Source of the DNA: Cycas panzhihuaensis
Lineage: Eukaryota > Cycadophyta
NCBI GenBank assembly: GCA_023213395.1
Contig: CM041465.1
Coordinates: forward strand, 123,635,741-123,699,740
DNA: 64,000 bases
Direction: 5' to 3'
Part shown: positions 46,210-56,938 of the stretch, one piece after another
Layout: every line of letters starts with the position of its first letter
Position numbering within the stretch: the stretch's first letter is position 1
Program-made: the position numbers and the translations under genes
The notes under the pieces: generated by a model
The model's database searches: none
What the model was told of the DNA's origin: nothing
What the model saw: the letters and a program-made list of their open reading frames with translations, nothing else

Positions 46210-47700
46210 ATCTATAATGGCAAAAAGCCATGGATGCAGAGATCGATGCTATAAACAAAAATAAGTCTTGTGAATTTGTCACTGCACCTAATGATAAAAC
46301 CATTATTGGATATAAATGGGTATAAAAAGTCAAAGAAACATATGATGGTACCATTGAAAATTTTAGGGCCAAGCTTGTAGCAAAAGGGTACACTCAAATT
46401 GCAAGAAAATACTATGAAGAAACCTTCTCTCTAGTAGCAAAATTAATAACTATAAAAACAGTTATCGCCATGGCAGCATAATTTGGATGGAACATCATAC
46501 ATCTTGATGTTAGAAGTGCCTTTCTAAATGGATACCTAAATAAGGAAGTGTATATAGAACAACCCTCTAGACATACAGAGAAAGGTAAAGAACATCTTAT
46601 TTGTAGGCTTTAAAAAGTTTGGTATGGTTTAAAATAGGCACCCAAAGCCCAATACACAAAATTGGATCAACATCTCAAACAAAAAGGCTTTAGTTGATGT
46701 GAATTTGATCCTAGAGTCTATGTCAAAATAAATAAAAATGGTCTAATCATTATTATAATAGTTTATGTAGATAGTATGATAGTTACTAGAAATGATTAAC
46801 ATAATTTGTCAAATAAAAATCTAAATGGAAAATGTATTTGAGATGGCAGGCATGGGATTACTTCATTACTATCTTAGTATTAAAGTAAATCAAAGAAAAT
46901 TTTCTATATTTATGTCCTAAATAAAATATATAAAAAATATCCTTTAAAAAATCAAACTAAAATATTGTAATGCTTGTATAACCCCAATGGAAATAGGATG
47001 TATCCTAACTGCAAATGAATGTAAACAAAAAGTTGAAACTTTATGCAAACAACTAATAAGTAACCTCATTTATCTTATAGCTTCCAGTGCAGACATTTTA
47101 TATTTGGTTCGAATAACCTCTAGGTATATGCAATCTCTAAAAGCTTTTCATTGGGGAATGTTACCAAAAAAATATGGAGGTATATCAAAGAAACCTTAAC
47201 ACTAGGATTCGGTTATACCAAGGCATCAAACTTTCAACTAATATGTTATAATAATTCAGATTAGGCTAGAGATCAACAAAAGAGAAAATCCACATTTAGA
47301 TATTACTTCACTCTTGGGTCTATTATTATATCAAGGAGAAGTAAGAAATAATTCATTATAACTTTATCCTTATCAAAAGCAAAATACAAGGCATTTATAA
47401 GTGCCACAAGTAAAGTAGTGTGGTTAAGACAATTACTCAAAGACTTAAGACAGGAATAACATCAAGCTACCTCCATTTTTTGTGGTAATCAAAGTGTTAT
47501 CAAGATGACTAAAAATCCTATATTTCATGCAAGAACAAAACACATTGAATTACATCATAATTTTATGAGAAAGAAAGTACAAGTAAAGTAAGTAGATCTA
47601 CAGTATTGTCCCAGTGAAAAATAATTTACAGATATATTCATGAAGCCCTTGTCAAAGGACAAATTCCAATATTTCAAAGAGATGATTGGTGTTAAAAATA
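46210..47700 (+). pseudogene. E5 reverse transcriptase and RNase H
   Basis: RT N-terminus: MDAEIDAINKNKSCEFVTAP (about 46230), IGYKWV, then AKLVAKGYTQIARKYYEETFS. The first catalytic Asp is kept in IIHLDVRSAFLNGYL (about 46493-46537). The second box reads VYVDSMIVT (about 46765), so one Asp of YVDD is lost. RNase H pieces include SNLIYLIASSADILYLVR (in 46987-47199), a TLGFGYTKA block, CGNQSVIKMTKNPIFHARTK (about 47482-47541) and FMKPLSKDKF (about 47638). It ends 20-30 bases before the 3' LTR. Confidence 0.85.
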
Positions 47701-47723
47701 AAAGATAAAACATTAAGAAATGG

Positions 47724-47915
47724 TGTAACAATTTATCTTTTATTTTCTAAAGTTAAGTTGAAGGTTATGTGTCCAACCCCTCTTTTATTATGTCTTAAAA
47801 CTTAATCTACATACATAGGCTCATTTGTATACATAATATGTGTTTATACAAGAGTATTTCTCTCTCTCATTAATGCAAGGAAGTAACCTACTCCTCAATT
47901 CTTATTGTTCTAACA
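47724..47915 (+). repeat. E5 3' LTR
   Basis: 192 bp from TGTAACAATTTATC to TTGTTCTAACA, partner of 20920-21116. A purine stretch AAGAAATGG lies just upstream. Confidence 0.88.
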
Positions 47916-48319
47916 AAAACTTGATCATATAAAGTCTAATTTCATTATTTCTTTTTTTAATTCTACATAAATTTTTTAGATCTTTACTTCTATGTAAAAA
48001 CTTTTAAAGAAATCAAATACAAAATTAGAATTCTAGAGCTCCATTTAGGTATTAGGACTTAAATGTAAGAGAAAACTCCACTTCAACAAATACATAGTAC
48101 TCCTCCTCCTTGAATAAGCATCAAACAAAAGTATGGTGAACTTGCTAAACAAGTCAAGGAGCTCTAACATAGTTTGTATGTAGTAATATTACTTGAGAAC
48201 ATTGTAAAGACACTATAGGACATAATGAATAAGCTTCTAGCTAACTTAGTTAATTTAGTAAATGGCATAAATAAATCCCTTCACCGTAAAAAAGAAGAAG
48301 GTACATTGGAAAAAGATCA
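47916..48319. other. Spacer between E5 and E9
   Basis: About 400 bases. From about 48075 a forward frame reads QKYGELAKQVKEL and later NKLLANLVNLVNGINKSL, a leucine-rich, coiled-coil-like stretch that runs into the E9 LTR at 48320. It could be the stump of a gag or a host exon; I do not recognise it. Confidence 0.4.
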
Positions 48320-48751
48320 TGTTGGAAATCAAAGTGAGAACAACAAAAGTATGGAAGCAAAACAAGAATACATTTATATAATGATATACAAGAATTTAAA
48401 AAATCTTGTATTAGATCACAATATGTACAATGAGCTCTCACCAATCTACTCTCCAAGGCAAACAAATATTAGTCAAGCACTTGAAGATGAATCCTTACAT
48501 GATGATTCAAGACAATAGGATCACCTCTCATAAATCATAAGAGAATGAAAAAAAACAAGCAAAAATAAAGGAAACAAAAGATATAAATCATGCATACTCT
48601 TGCATATAAGAAACTATTAGTTACAAGATGTGCATACCCTTAAATGTGAAATAAAATAATGGATATACAAGTCACAAGAGGACCTACCTAATGTAACTCA
48701 TTAATCAACTTAAAATAAAGAATGAGTATAAATTAGACATTATTTTTAACA
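48320..48751 (-). repeat. E9 3' LTR
   Basis: 432 bp on plus from TGTTGGAAATCAAAG to ATTATTTTTAACA. The open frame at 48225-48518 is mostly this LTR and is not a gene. Confidence 0.8.
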
Positions 48752-48769
48752 CCCCCTCCCCCCACAATG

Positions 48770-49317
48770 TATGATTTATTCTCTCTCATAAATAAGAGTT
48801 TTATAAAACTCTCAAACTTCTCATGACTCAATGCCTTACTGAGAATGTCAATAAGTTAATCCTTAGTTGGATAATAAACCAACTCAACTGCTTTACACTA
48901 CACCTGCTCCTAAGGAAAATTATGATAAACTTCTACAGTTTTTGTCCTACTGTGAAAGATAAGATTTTTTGAAAGCTAGATTATATATTGATTGTCATAA
49001 AATAATAGTGAAGGATCATCTTATATAAGCTCAAAATGACCAAGTATTCTCTTTAACCAGATTACCTCACCAGTAGTTGCAACTATTGTTTTACACTCTA
49101 CTTCTGTAAAAAATAAGGAGATAGTAGCTTGTCTCTTACTACACCAAGAAACCATACCATAACTAAATGCAAACACATATCCTGATGTAGATTTATTACT
49201 ATCAACATCTACAACCCAATCTAAGTTTGTATAGCCATGCACTCTAAACTCATGAACTCTAAAAAATGAGAGTTTAAATTTGATAGTACTCTTGACATAC
49301 ACCTTGTTACCTTTCAA
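48770..49317 (-). pseudogene. E9 RNase H remnant
   Basis: The 98-residue piece 49021-49317 on the minus strand reads FRVHGYTNLDWVVDVDSNKS with TSGYVFAF next, SWCSKRQATISLFFTEVECK, and GEVIWLKRILGHFEL. The acidic residue in NLDW and the CSKRQ turn are intact. The C-terminal third (48770-49020) is present only in broken frames. It ends close to the purine tract. Confidence 0.85.
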
Positions 49318-49343
49318 TGAGAGATGGATGAATCACTCATAAA

Positions 49344-50110
49344 TCAGGTTATAATGTGAATAGTATAATTGATGCTAGGCCTAGTGTTAGTGAGATAGAT
49401 GAGAATACCTACCAGCTCTCTATATAGAGTACAATTAAGAGTCACATCAATAACTTTCTTAGTCAATTTGAGACCACCTTCCATGGAGGCAACCATTGGT
49501 ATTGAATCCTCAACACGAAAATGTTTCAAAAGGCTATAAGCATACTCAAATTGAGATATAAATTTGTTATTTCCTTTTTCCTAAAATTCCATACTAAGAT
49601 AATAGTGCAAAAGACCTAGATCAAACATCAAGATAGTTGATGTAAGAAGTATTATTACCTATAATGATAAGGCCATTAACATAGATATTTATAATAAGCA
49701 TCTCACCATCCTCATGATTTGTATACAAACTATGATCAGATTCACATCTAGTGAACCCATAATAAATGAAGTATTAATTAATATGTGAATACCACACATT
49801 TAGTACCTACTTAAACCCATATAATACTTCCTTCAACCTGCATATGAGATGTTCATTATTAGCATGTATTAAACCTTCATGTTGTTGCACATAAACCTCC
49901 TCATCAAGAATGCCATAAAGAAACTCACTCTTAATATCCATTATATCTATTTGGTAAAGTTCCCAACTAACATGAGATGCAAGATTAACCAGTATTCGGG
50001 TGGTGGTCATTTTGGCTATAAATACAAAAGACTCCTCAAAGTCTACACCTTCAATTTGCGCATATCCCTTCACTATAAGTTGAGCCTTACATCTATCAAT
50101 AACACCATCA
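49344..50110 (-). pseudogene. E9 reverse transcriptase remnant
   Basis: The 88-residue piece 49807-50073 has KGYAQIEGVDFEESFVF, YQIDIMDIKSEFLYG (catalytic Asp kept, with two extra residues) and CRLKEVLYGFK. The catalytic YVDD box has become IYVNGLI (complement of about 49668-49690), which removes both Asp. The piece 49344-49529 is the RT C-terminus (MKHFRVEDSIPMVAS, then LYRELVGILIYL). Confidence 0.85.
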
Positions 50111-50226
50111 TATTAATACTTCACCTTGTATACTCATCTATAGCCAATAACTTTCTTTCTTGAAAGAATCTCAATAAGATTCCTTATGTTATTTTTAAGA
50201 ATAAAGTCATACTCCTCTTGCATAAT

Positions 50227-50430
50227 TCACTGCCAGTGAGATACATCCTTAGTTTCGACAAATAGCTCATATTCATCAGTGTTTAAGATATTTGGCATCA
50301 AGTCAAAATTGATTTTGCTCCATATCTGAACGTTAACACTAATGTTGATATCACCAACATCGACATCTTTGATAGTTTGAATATAACACTTGGGTATCTT
50401 TTCAAGAGATAGATGGAAGATCCTCACTCT
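50227..50430 (-). pseudogene. E9 integrase-RT linker
   Basis: A 66-residue minus-strand piece, reading DVGDINISVNV and ending ETKDVSHWQ, the entry to RT (usual EP-SF-EA---W). It joins downstream RT and is cut off from the integrase by the AT-rich block at 50431-50875. Confidence 0.6.
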
Positions 50431-50875
50431 TTTTTTTTTTATTTTTTTTATTTTTCATTATTTTTATTATATTTATTTGCCTATAACAATAACAATAAAA
50501 ATATCATACATTAATATAATTAAACATCTAATAATCATCTATAATCTCTTCATCTGGATCTATGATCCCAACTTATTGGATGGATATAATACTTAATCAA
50601 ATATCACTTAAAAATTTTTATCATCAGCTTTTATCAACTTTATTTTTAATAAAATAAAATAAAAAATAAAAAAACCAAACATAATAAAATTACAAACAAC
50701 TACTTTCTAGCTTCTTGAAGCTTTTTGACTTTTGAATAAATAACTACAATTGTACTTATGATATCATATTCTATATATTTTATATTTTAACTATAACTAC
50801 TAAAACTATTATTTTTTTTTTTTTTTTTTTAACTTTAATTTTTTTTTTCTCTCACACAATGGGATTTTTTTTCTC
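50431..50875 (-). other. AT-rich block replacing the E9 integrase C-terminal half
   Basis: About 445 bases flanked by long T-runs (left block 50431-50460; 19 T at 50812-50830). It lies exactly where the second half of the integrase should be. Read on minus it ends in an A-rich tail, as a retroposed insert would, but no convincing target duplication was found. No motif recognised. Confidence 0.45.
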
Positions 50876-51270
50876 ACACCACACATTTTTATTTGCATAG
50901 GATGGATGTGTTGTTTTGTCAAATGTCATGATCCTTAAAAAGTGGTGAATTTAGTTGATAAGTACTAGCCTTCCCTATCACTTCTTAGAAACTTGATCTT
51001 CTTTCCAAAGTATTCAATTTTAACTTTGAAATCCTTAAACTATATAAGTGCCTATAACTCCTTCTTTAGAAAGTAAACCTAAGTCCCCCTAGTAAAGTTA
51101 TTAATGAATGTCATTAAGTATTGTATACCTCCAAGTGGAACTTGTGAAAGTAGTCCATACAAATTGGAATAAACCAATCCCAATTTGTCTTTAGTCTACT
51201 AAGTGGACTTGACAAATTTCCCCCTATGTTATTTTTCTACTGCATATACGTAACATATTTTATCATACTT
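50876..51270 (-). pseudogene. E9 integrase, N-terminal half
   Basis: Read on minus: LGLVYSNLYGLLSQ (first Asp now Asn), GIQYLMTFINNFTRGT, VYFLKKELQALIQF, FLRSDREG (second Asp kept) and a decayed HPMQIKMCGVRKK in place of the usual PQQNGVAERKN. The Glu is missing. The frame then runs into the T-rich block. C-terminal half absent. Confidence 0.75.
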
Positions 51271-51789
51271 CTAAACTAAAGAAAGATCGTGTGTCATTTT
51301 TAACATATTTAATAATTGAATTTTGTAATAGTTAAAATAATTGAAGTGGTCATGCCATAAAGTATTAGATGTAGTTGTAACAAAACTATGCTTAGGTGTA
51401 CCAGAGAATTTATTCAAGCCATTCTCTTCATTTCCTTGAGTAATTACTAAATTATCATCTTTTATCATACATTTGATGGCATCAAACTCAACCTTCAATT
51501 TTAGTTTAGCCACATGGCTTACAGAAAGCAAGTTGTGCTTGAATGATGGTACACAAAGTGCATTAGAGGTTTTGATTTTATGGACAAGTTGATTAAGAAT
51601 AATTGTGCCCTGACTGATTATTTTATGTTTACTGTCATCACCAAGAATAATCATTTGATTATGGCCACCTCTAAATTCAATGAACCATTCTTTATAAAAA
51701 GTGATATAGTTTGAGGCACCAAAATTAATGTACCATATACCATTCATGTCAAAAATAGCACTAAACATGGATTTTTTCATTATCTGCAA
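51271..51789 (-). pseudogene. E9 protease and GAG-pre-integrase, 172-residue open frame
   Basis: The longest open frame in the window. It starts within the protease: WYINFGASNYIT, where the catalytic Asp is Asn and DSG is NFG. It continues with MIILGDDSKHKIISQGTI, ALCVPSFKHNLLSVSHVAKL and LKVEFDAIKCMIKDD, then LWHDHFNYF, the His-rich start of the integrase zinc domain. The start Met at 51789 is internal to the polyprotein and not a true start. The length of the open frame is probably chance, because the active site is already dead. Confidence 0.85.
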
Positions 51790-51799
51790 ATAAAGTGGT

Positions 51800-52673
51800 A
51801 ATTTTCCTAACTTACTTTTTATTTATTTTTTTCTTCTAGCAATTATTTTTATGGTGACCTTTCTTATTATAATAGGTGCACATGACATCCTTTTTACGCT
51901 GCATGTAGGATTCACTCATACTGTGAAAAGGTGGTAGAGTTTGTTTAAAAATATTCATTTGAAACTTCTTTTTAAATTGAGAAGCCAATACCATGTTGTT
52001 GTTACTACTAATGTAACCTTCTATGTGTTGCTCCTCATGTAAGAGAAGTCTAACTAACTCCTCAAAAGCAAGTGGTTAAGCTCTCTCGACAAGACATAAG
52101 TTAATTACAAAGATGTGATGGCTTTTATGTAAGCTATTGTGTGTAATACTCACATGTTCCTTATCGTCTACTTTCTCAACTATCAAAATTAATTAAACTC
52201 TTCTCTCCTTTAATTTGTATAGATATAGGGAGGTAGAGTCGTCAACAATTATTTTACATGAATAAAGCTAGTTGCTAAGGTACAAAACTATTATCTTATT
52301 CTTTGTTTCATATATATTGTGAAGAGTTTGTTATGCATCCTTTGATGAAATCTTTCCTTGAAAATGAGTGATGAAGTCATCAACGATAGAAAGCTCAATG
52401 ATTACCAACAATTCTCTATCATGATCCTCTAAGTCTTTAACATCTTTGTTATTCATAATTGATGTAGTTGGAATAGATCTGGTTGCGATTGAAGTGAAGA
52501 CAACAATTGGCTTGGACTCCTTCCCTTCAACAAGTTTCATCAATTTTTTAAATGCCAAAATATTAAAAATTTTAAACTTCCAAATTACATAATTCTTGCC
52601 ATTAAGTTTATGTGCATCTTGTAAATGTAAAACGTAACAAACAATGGTAATACTAGATATTATGAGAAGATAT
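51800..52673 (-). pseudogene. E9 gag, interrupted by E10
   Basis: The piece 52331-52702 gives the Gag N-terminal region: LQDAHKLNGKNYVIWKFKIF, DVKDLEDHDRELLVIIELSI and FQGKISSKDA. Its first ten codons belong to the E10 LTR, so the true E9 frame starts to the right of E10. The middle part is frameshifted. The zinc knuckle, CTYYNKKGHHKNNC (complement of about 51845-51886), keeps Cys-His-Cys but has Tyr for the second Cys. Confidence 0.8.
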
Positions 52674-52963
52674 TGGTAAATGTGATGTTCATTACCTAAC
52701 ATTGTCTTTGTGCTATGTGAGCCACCATAGCCTTCATTGTGTAATGGTAAGTTTATTTTATTGCTTATTTTATTATATTTTGAATTTAAAGGTTAAGGCA
52801 AGCTCTAACCTGCCTCTCGAATATATATTTTGGGGCTCAATACCTCCAATGTTTATCAACACCATCTGTCAATGAAAATTTGTTAACTTTCTCAATATGA
52901 CTTGAATATAGATTTGAAGATTTGATATTATTTCTGCTCTGCTCTGTCCTCATACTTTCTTCA
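52674..52963 (+). repeat. E10 5' LTR
   Basis: TGGTAAATGTGATG to ATACTTTCTTCA. Shares the block TATATATTTTGGGGCTCAAT with the 3' LTR. Confidence 0.9.
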
Positions 52964-53829
52964 TTTGATATCAGAGTTAGCTAATTTGTGCAGTTGATTC
53001 AATATCTCTTTAGTTTGATATGGACAACTAGTTGTGCTATGATCATAGTCTGCTCACCAACTTCAAAATCTATCAAGGCATCACATTCACTTGAGTTCAG
53101 ATTTGACTGATTATCTTGTGGAGTTGTGTTTCAAACCTTTGAGAAGGCTGTGTTACATCTTTCTCTCATCTAAGATGTTCCCGTGTTGGGGCATTCTACT
53201 ATAAGAAAGCCTTCGAAAGGGCATATGGAATCTACCTGCTTGGACGTCTCAACATCTGCAACAATTCTTAGAGGGATGTTCCTGTGATGGAAGTTGCATA
53301 CTTGGTGTTTACCCGTGTGAATAGTCCGTCTTCAGTCGGTTGCATTTGAAGATATAGCACGGTGTTTACATTCACCACAGCTCACCTCATCTCAGCAGAC
53401 AATACATTCTTACAAAAACACCAAAATCTGAGGCAAATTTTCAAATTGCAGCAAGGTCAAACAAAGTTTTTAATGTCATTTGTTGACTATTGATCCCTTC
53501 CATGCCTATACGTTTGTTGCTTCGTCTGTATCCTCTGTCTGCATGGCGACGTTACAACCGGCTCCCGCTCTCATACACACTGTGGCCCTTCGAATCATAT
53601 CGACATTTCAACCACGTCGTCATTCGCTGGTCCTCTATATCTGGCAGTTCCAATCCAATAAGTTCGATTCTTATAGCCATTTTTGACAGCTTTCCAACGC
53701 ATGCATCATCATTGCCATTTTATCCTTTAGGTTATTTATTTGACGTGCACGTATTCCAGATCTGTGTCCTTGCTAGCATATTCTAGTCATTGACACCTCT
53801 GAAACAAGATTTAGCTGATATGACTCTAT

Positions 53830-53959
53830 AGCAAAGAAGGTAGCACGATAAGCTCTGTTTTTTTATGTTTTTCTAAAATATATTCATATATTGTAGCGAA
53901 GAAGGCGGCAGTAAGCTCTATAGTTTTTTATATATTTTAAAAAAAATATTCATATATTA
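53830..53959. repeat. 65-bp tandem duplication in E10
   Basis: AGCAAAGAAGGTAGCACG (53830) and AGCGAAGAAGGCGGCA (53895) open two units that also share TAAGCTCT and ATATTCATATATT. Confidence 0.75.
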
Positions 53960-54153
53960 AAATTATATTTACGTATGTGATCTCGGACTGAAAGGGCACG
54001 GTTGGTTTGTATCAAGAATCTTAGAAGGCAAAGGTTTAAAGCAATATTCTTTTTTTTTTTCCAAAGTTTTGAAGAAAAATTCATTTTTAAAACCGTCATA
54101 GCTCACTATTGGTTTGATAAAACTGTGACATATGAGTACTTATTATATTTGCA

Positions 54154-54444
54154 TTTGAGTTCTCTTCTTAACAATGAAGACGGTTTGAGATTTCGTTTCT
54201 TATTTCGCAAAAAATCTCCTCTAAAACCTCAGCCTGTACATAGTTCTATAAAGTCCTTATTGTCGTCTATTATTTGATCATATATTTATTTATTTATTTA
54301 TTTATTATTTATTTTGTTCGTATTTGAGTTCTCTTCTTGACAGCGAAGACAGTTTGAGATTTCATTTCTTCTTTCGCAAGAAATGTCCTCTAGAACCTTA
54401 GCCTGCACGTGGTTCTATAAAATCTCCATTGTCGTCTATTATTT

Positions 54445-54480
<36 letters not shown>

Positions 54481-54600
54481 CAGAGAGAGAGAGAGAGAGA
54501 GAATTCTCTTCTTAACAGTGAAGTCAATTTGAGATTTCTCCTCCTCTAGAATTTCAACCTGTATGTGGTTCTATAAAATCTCCATTCTCATCTATTTTTG
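54154..54600. repeat. Three tandem units of 100-178 bp with microsatellites in E10
   Basis: Units start at 54154, 54323 and 54501 and share TTCTCTTCTTAACA, GTTTGAGATTTC and GGTTCTATAAAATCTCCATT. A TTTA run (about 54282-54312) closes the first, and (TA)n (54448-54476) plus (GA)n (54482-54502) close the second. The third is shortened. Confidence 0.8.
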
Positions 54601-55236
54601 ATAGAGAGAGAGTTTAAATTTAATTTAATTTAATTGTATAATATTTCAAATCTAACCTATGTAGCCCCCTTTAGCCTCCACGTCATATGATTGTAGATAT
54701 AAATTTTAATTTTTAATTAATTATTTTTTATAATTTTAGTTTTAAATGGATTTATGTGCTTTTTATAGAATTTCAAATCCGTCAGTCTCCTTTGAACCCT
54801 AGGAGGTGGTCTTATTAAAGAGGTCCTTATACAATTTTGACCATAACTTTTTATCTAAGAGTTTGTTTTTCGAACATTTGGATCCGTTGGAAAGATAATT
54901 TGATTTTTTACGTATTGAAACTATTTTTACTAAGATTTAAAATTGTTATGAAGGGTTTTAAGACTAGTAAAATCAACCATTTTAATTGACCCTAGTTTGA
55001 CATCTTTTCAACTATTTTGAGCTCTTTTCTAATTCTATCTTAGTATACTTACGTGTTATTGAGATATTAATCTATTATTGACTAATTTTATTTGATTTTA
55101 GAACCTCACATCTAATTTTTTATAGTTTTTAGTCAAATTTGACCTCTTGAATGATGACACCTTTAGATGCCATTCTCACAAACAAGTGCCTTCTAAACCC
55201 TTACTATTTTATTTTAAAGCTGCTACTTTATTTCTT

Positions 55237-55288
55237 AGCTCATATACTTTACTTCAGAGCTCATATACTTTACTTCAGAGCTCATATA
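55237..55288. repeat. 21-bp tandem repeat, about 2.5 copies, in E10
   Basis: AGCTCATATACTTTACTTCAG occurs exactly twice (55237-55257 and 55258-55278) and is followed by AGCTCATATA. It produces the peptide repeat SSYTLLQ in a chance frame. Confidence 0.85.
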
Positions 55289-55907
55289 AATCATATTTTT
55301 ACTTATTTGACTTGTTTCTTTTAAAGGTATATTTCAAGTGCATTCAAGGCTAAGATAAAAATAGATATTTAAAAGCTAGATTTAAAGCATACTTTACATC
55401 TTTTTGCAACTTGAAAGGGGATCATATATAAAAGTGTATTTATTGCTCATTTATTTTCAATTTATTCATCTATATTGAAGCTCTTTTTTGCTCATTTAAG
55501 AGTTACTTTTGCCTCATTAGTAAAGTATTTTTAAATTTGATTTAAGGCCATCTTTATTGCACTTAAAAGCTCAAATAAGGTGCATTATATTGCATAATTA
55601 TAAACTCATTCATAGGTCTTCACTTTCTTTCTATTTCATATTATTTTAAGATTTACCTGTATTATTTTAGAAGATCATTGATTGTATATTTGCTTCATTT
55701 CAAAAGGAAAACATTTATCTTATATTATTTTATTTAAAAATATATATATTTTTCATCTCATTGTCAGGTTGCTTTCCTTATTTGTTAAGACGAAATCTTG
55801 TTAATATTCATTTGAAAAGATGTTGTATTACATGTCAATCTCAAGTTGTTTTCTTATCAGATGTTAAAAGGAATCTTATGTGAAGTGTTTATAATAGCAT
55901 TTATCTT

Positions 55908-56651
55908 GATGACATGATAATTCCTATATTTGATGGCACTAATTTTTCACTTTGGAGAAATTTGATGAAATCACTCTTTATCACTAAAAATCTTTAGAAT
56001 TATGTGAATAATGGTTACCATGACTTAAGTGTCAATTCTACTTTAAAGGAAGAACAAACATTTAAAGAAAATATAAAAAAAGATAATGAGGCTTTAGGTT
56101 TAATATTTTGTACATTAAATAATCACACATTCTCTAGTATAAGTGAGATAATCACATTTAAAAATTACATGAAAAACTTTGGAATTGATTTATGGGAGAG
56201 CTATTATAAAATTAGAAGAAACTAATTATGTCGATAATGTTTTACATGTGGGATAGATATTAGAGGAGGTTAAAAATGATGTATTGGATAATGATGTATA
56301 TACCATTGATGACTTCAATAAAATTTAAGATCACATTATTGAATTTGATAATGTTGTGTGTACCATTGACCTAGTTAACTCCAATAAGATAAAAGATGAA
56401 GAAAACAAAGATCTTAATGTAGTCGCACCTACTTGTTCAAATCAAGTTAACCTCATCCTACTAAGACAAGCTTGGAAGCCACATGAGCCACACATTGTTA
56501 AAGAGGACTACATTACAAGGACAATAATGCAAGATGGTGACAAAGCAAGAGAACAAACAACAAATCTCTCTCTTAAAGTTTTTTTAAAGTATAAGTTTTA
56601 CAAATTCAAAGAAAAGCTTGAGTTGTATGTAATGAACATTATGAAGGAAAA
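55908..56651 (+). pseudogene. E10 gag remnant
   Basis: From about 55918 the frame reads IPIFDGTNFSLWRNLMKSL, the DUF4219-type start of copia Gag, then NYVNNGYHDLS. The 73-residue piece 56004-56225 continues with KENIKKDNEALGLIFCTLN and DLWESYYKIRR. A frameshift at about 56210 leads to a frame with EETNYVDNVLHVG and, after stops, the 110-residue piece 56356-56688 without known motifs. No zinc knuckle is seen. The frame runs into the 3' LTR. Confidence 0.75.
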
Positions 56652-56933
56652 TGCTAGGTATAATGTTTGTTATCTAACATTGTCTTAGGACCGTCATTAT
56701 GCAATGGTAAGTTTATTTTATTGATTATTTTATTAATATTTTATTATATTTTAAATTTGGAGGTTGAGGCAGACTCTTACCTACCTCCCAAATATATATT
56801 TTGGGGCTCAATATCCTCGTTGTTCATCAACACCGCCTATCAATGAAAATTTGTTAACTTTCTTAATATGGCTTGAATATAGATTGAAGATTTGATATTA
56901 TTCCTACTTTGCTCAGTCCTCATACGTTCTTTA
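56652..56933 (+). repeat. E10 3' LTR
   Basis: TGCTAGGTATAATG to ATACGTTCTTTA, 282 bp; partner of 52674-52963. Confidence 0.9.
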
Positions 56934-56938
56934 GATAT

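Larger units (their letters stand above)
20920..47915 (+). mobile_element. E5: Ty1/copia retrotransposon, outermost level of a four-level nest
   Basis: 5' LTR 20920-21116 and 3' LTR 47724-47915 are clear partners (shared TTATGTGTCCAACCCCTCTTT and ATTAATGCAAGGAAGTAAC blocks). Flanks AAAAT (20915-20919) and AAAAC (47916-47920) form a target duplication with one transition. A perfect tRNA-iMet PBS follows the 5' LTR. Gag begins on the left and is cut at 22827; GAG-pre-integrase, integrase, RT and RNase H resume at 44466. The 21.6 kb between is E6 with E7 and E8 inside. With the insert removed, E5 is about 5.4 kb, the normal size for this family and nearly the same as E4. Confidence 0.92.
52964..55900 (+). 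other. E10 long leader
   Basis: Opens with the PBS TTTGATATCAGAGTT (52964-52978). 53040-53780 is less AT-rich than its surroundings and has overlapping frames in two phases (53480-53686 and 53490-53786), but no motif. 54840-54900 has a TTGGATCCGTTGGAAAGAT segment of a type I have seen in plant copia leaders. The leader also holds the repeats listed separately. No gene is called. Confidence 0.55.
52669..56938 (+). mobile_element. E10: pol-less (LARD-like) LTR element inserted in E9 gag
   Basis: The body is 52674-56933; the listed span includes perfect duplications GATAT (52669-52673 and 56934-56938). LTRs are 290 bp (52674-52963) and 282 bp (56652-56933); the first 35 bases align without a gap. 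A PBS (TTGATATCAGAG, one change from consensus) follows the 5' LTR, and GAAGGAAAA precedes the 3' LTR. The 3.7-kb interior has a 2.9-kb leader with several tandem repeats and only a decayed copia gag; no protease, integrase, RT or RNase H is present. It must have been mobilised by another element. Confidence 0.9.

Noticed and set aside
48225-48518. 97-codon open frame with coiled-coil look
   Set aside because: From 48320 on it lies inside the E9 LTR, which has a partner at 57778-58148. Only the first part could be coding, and it has no known motif.
53480-53786. Two overlapping frames as a captured host gene
   Set aside because: The frames differ in phase, have no splice-like or domain evidence, and lie in the leader of E10.
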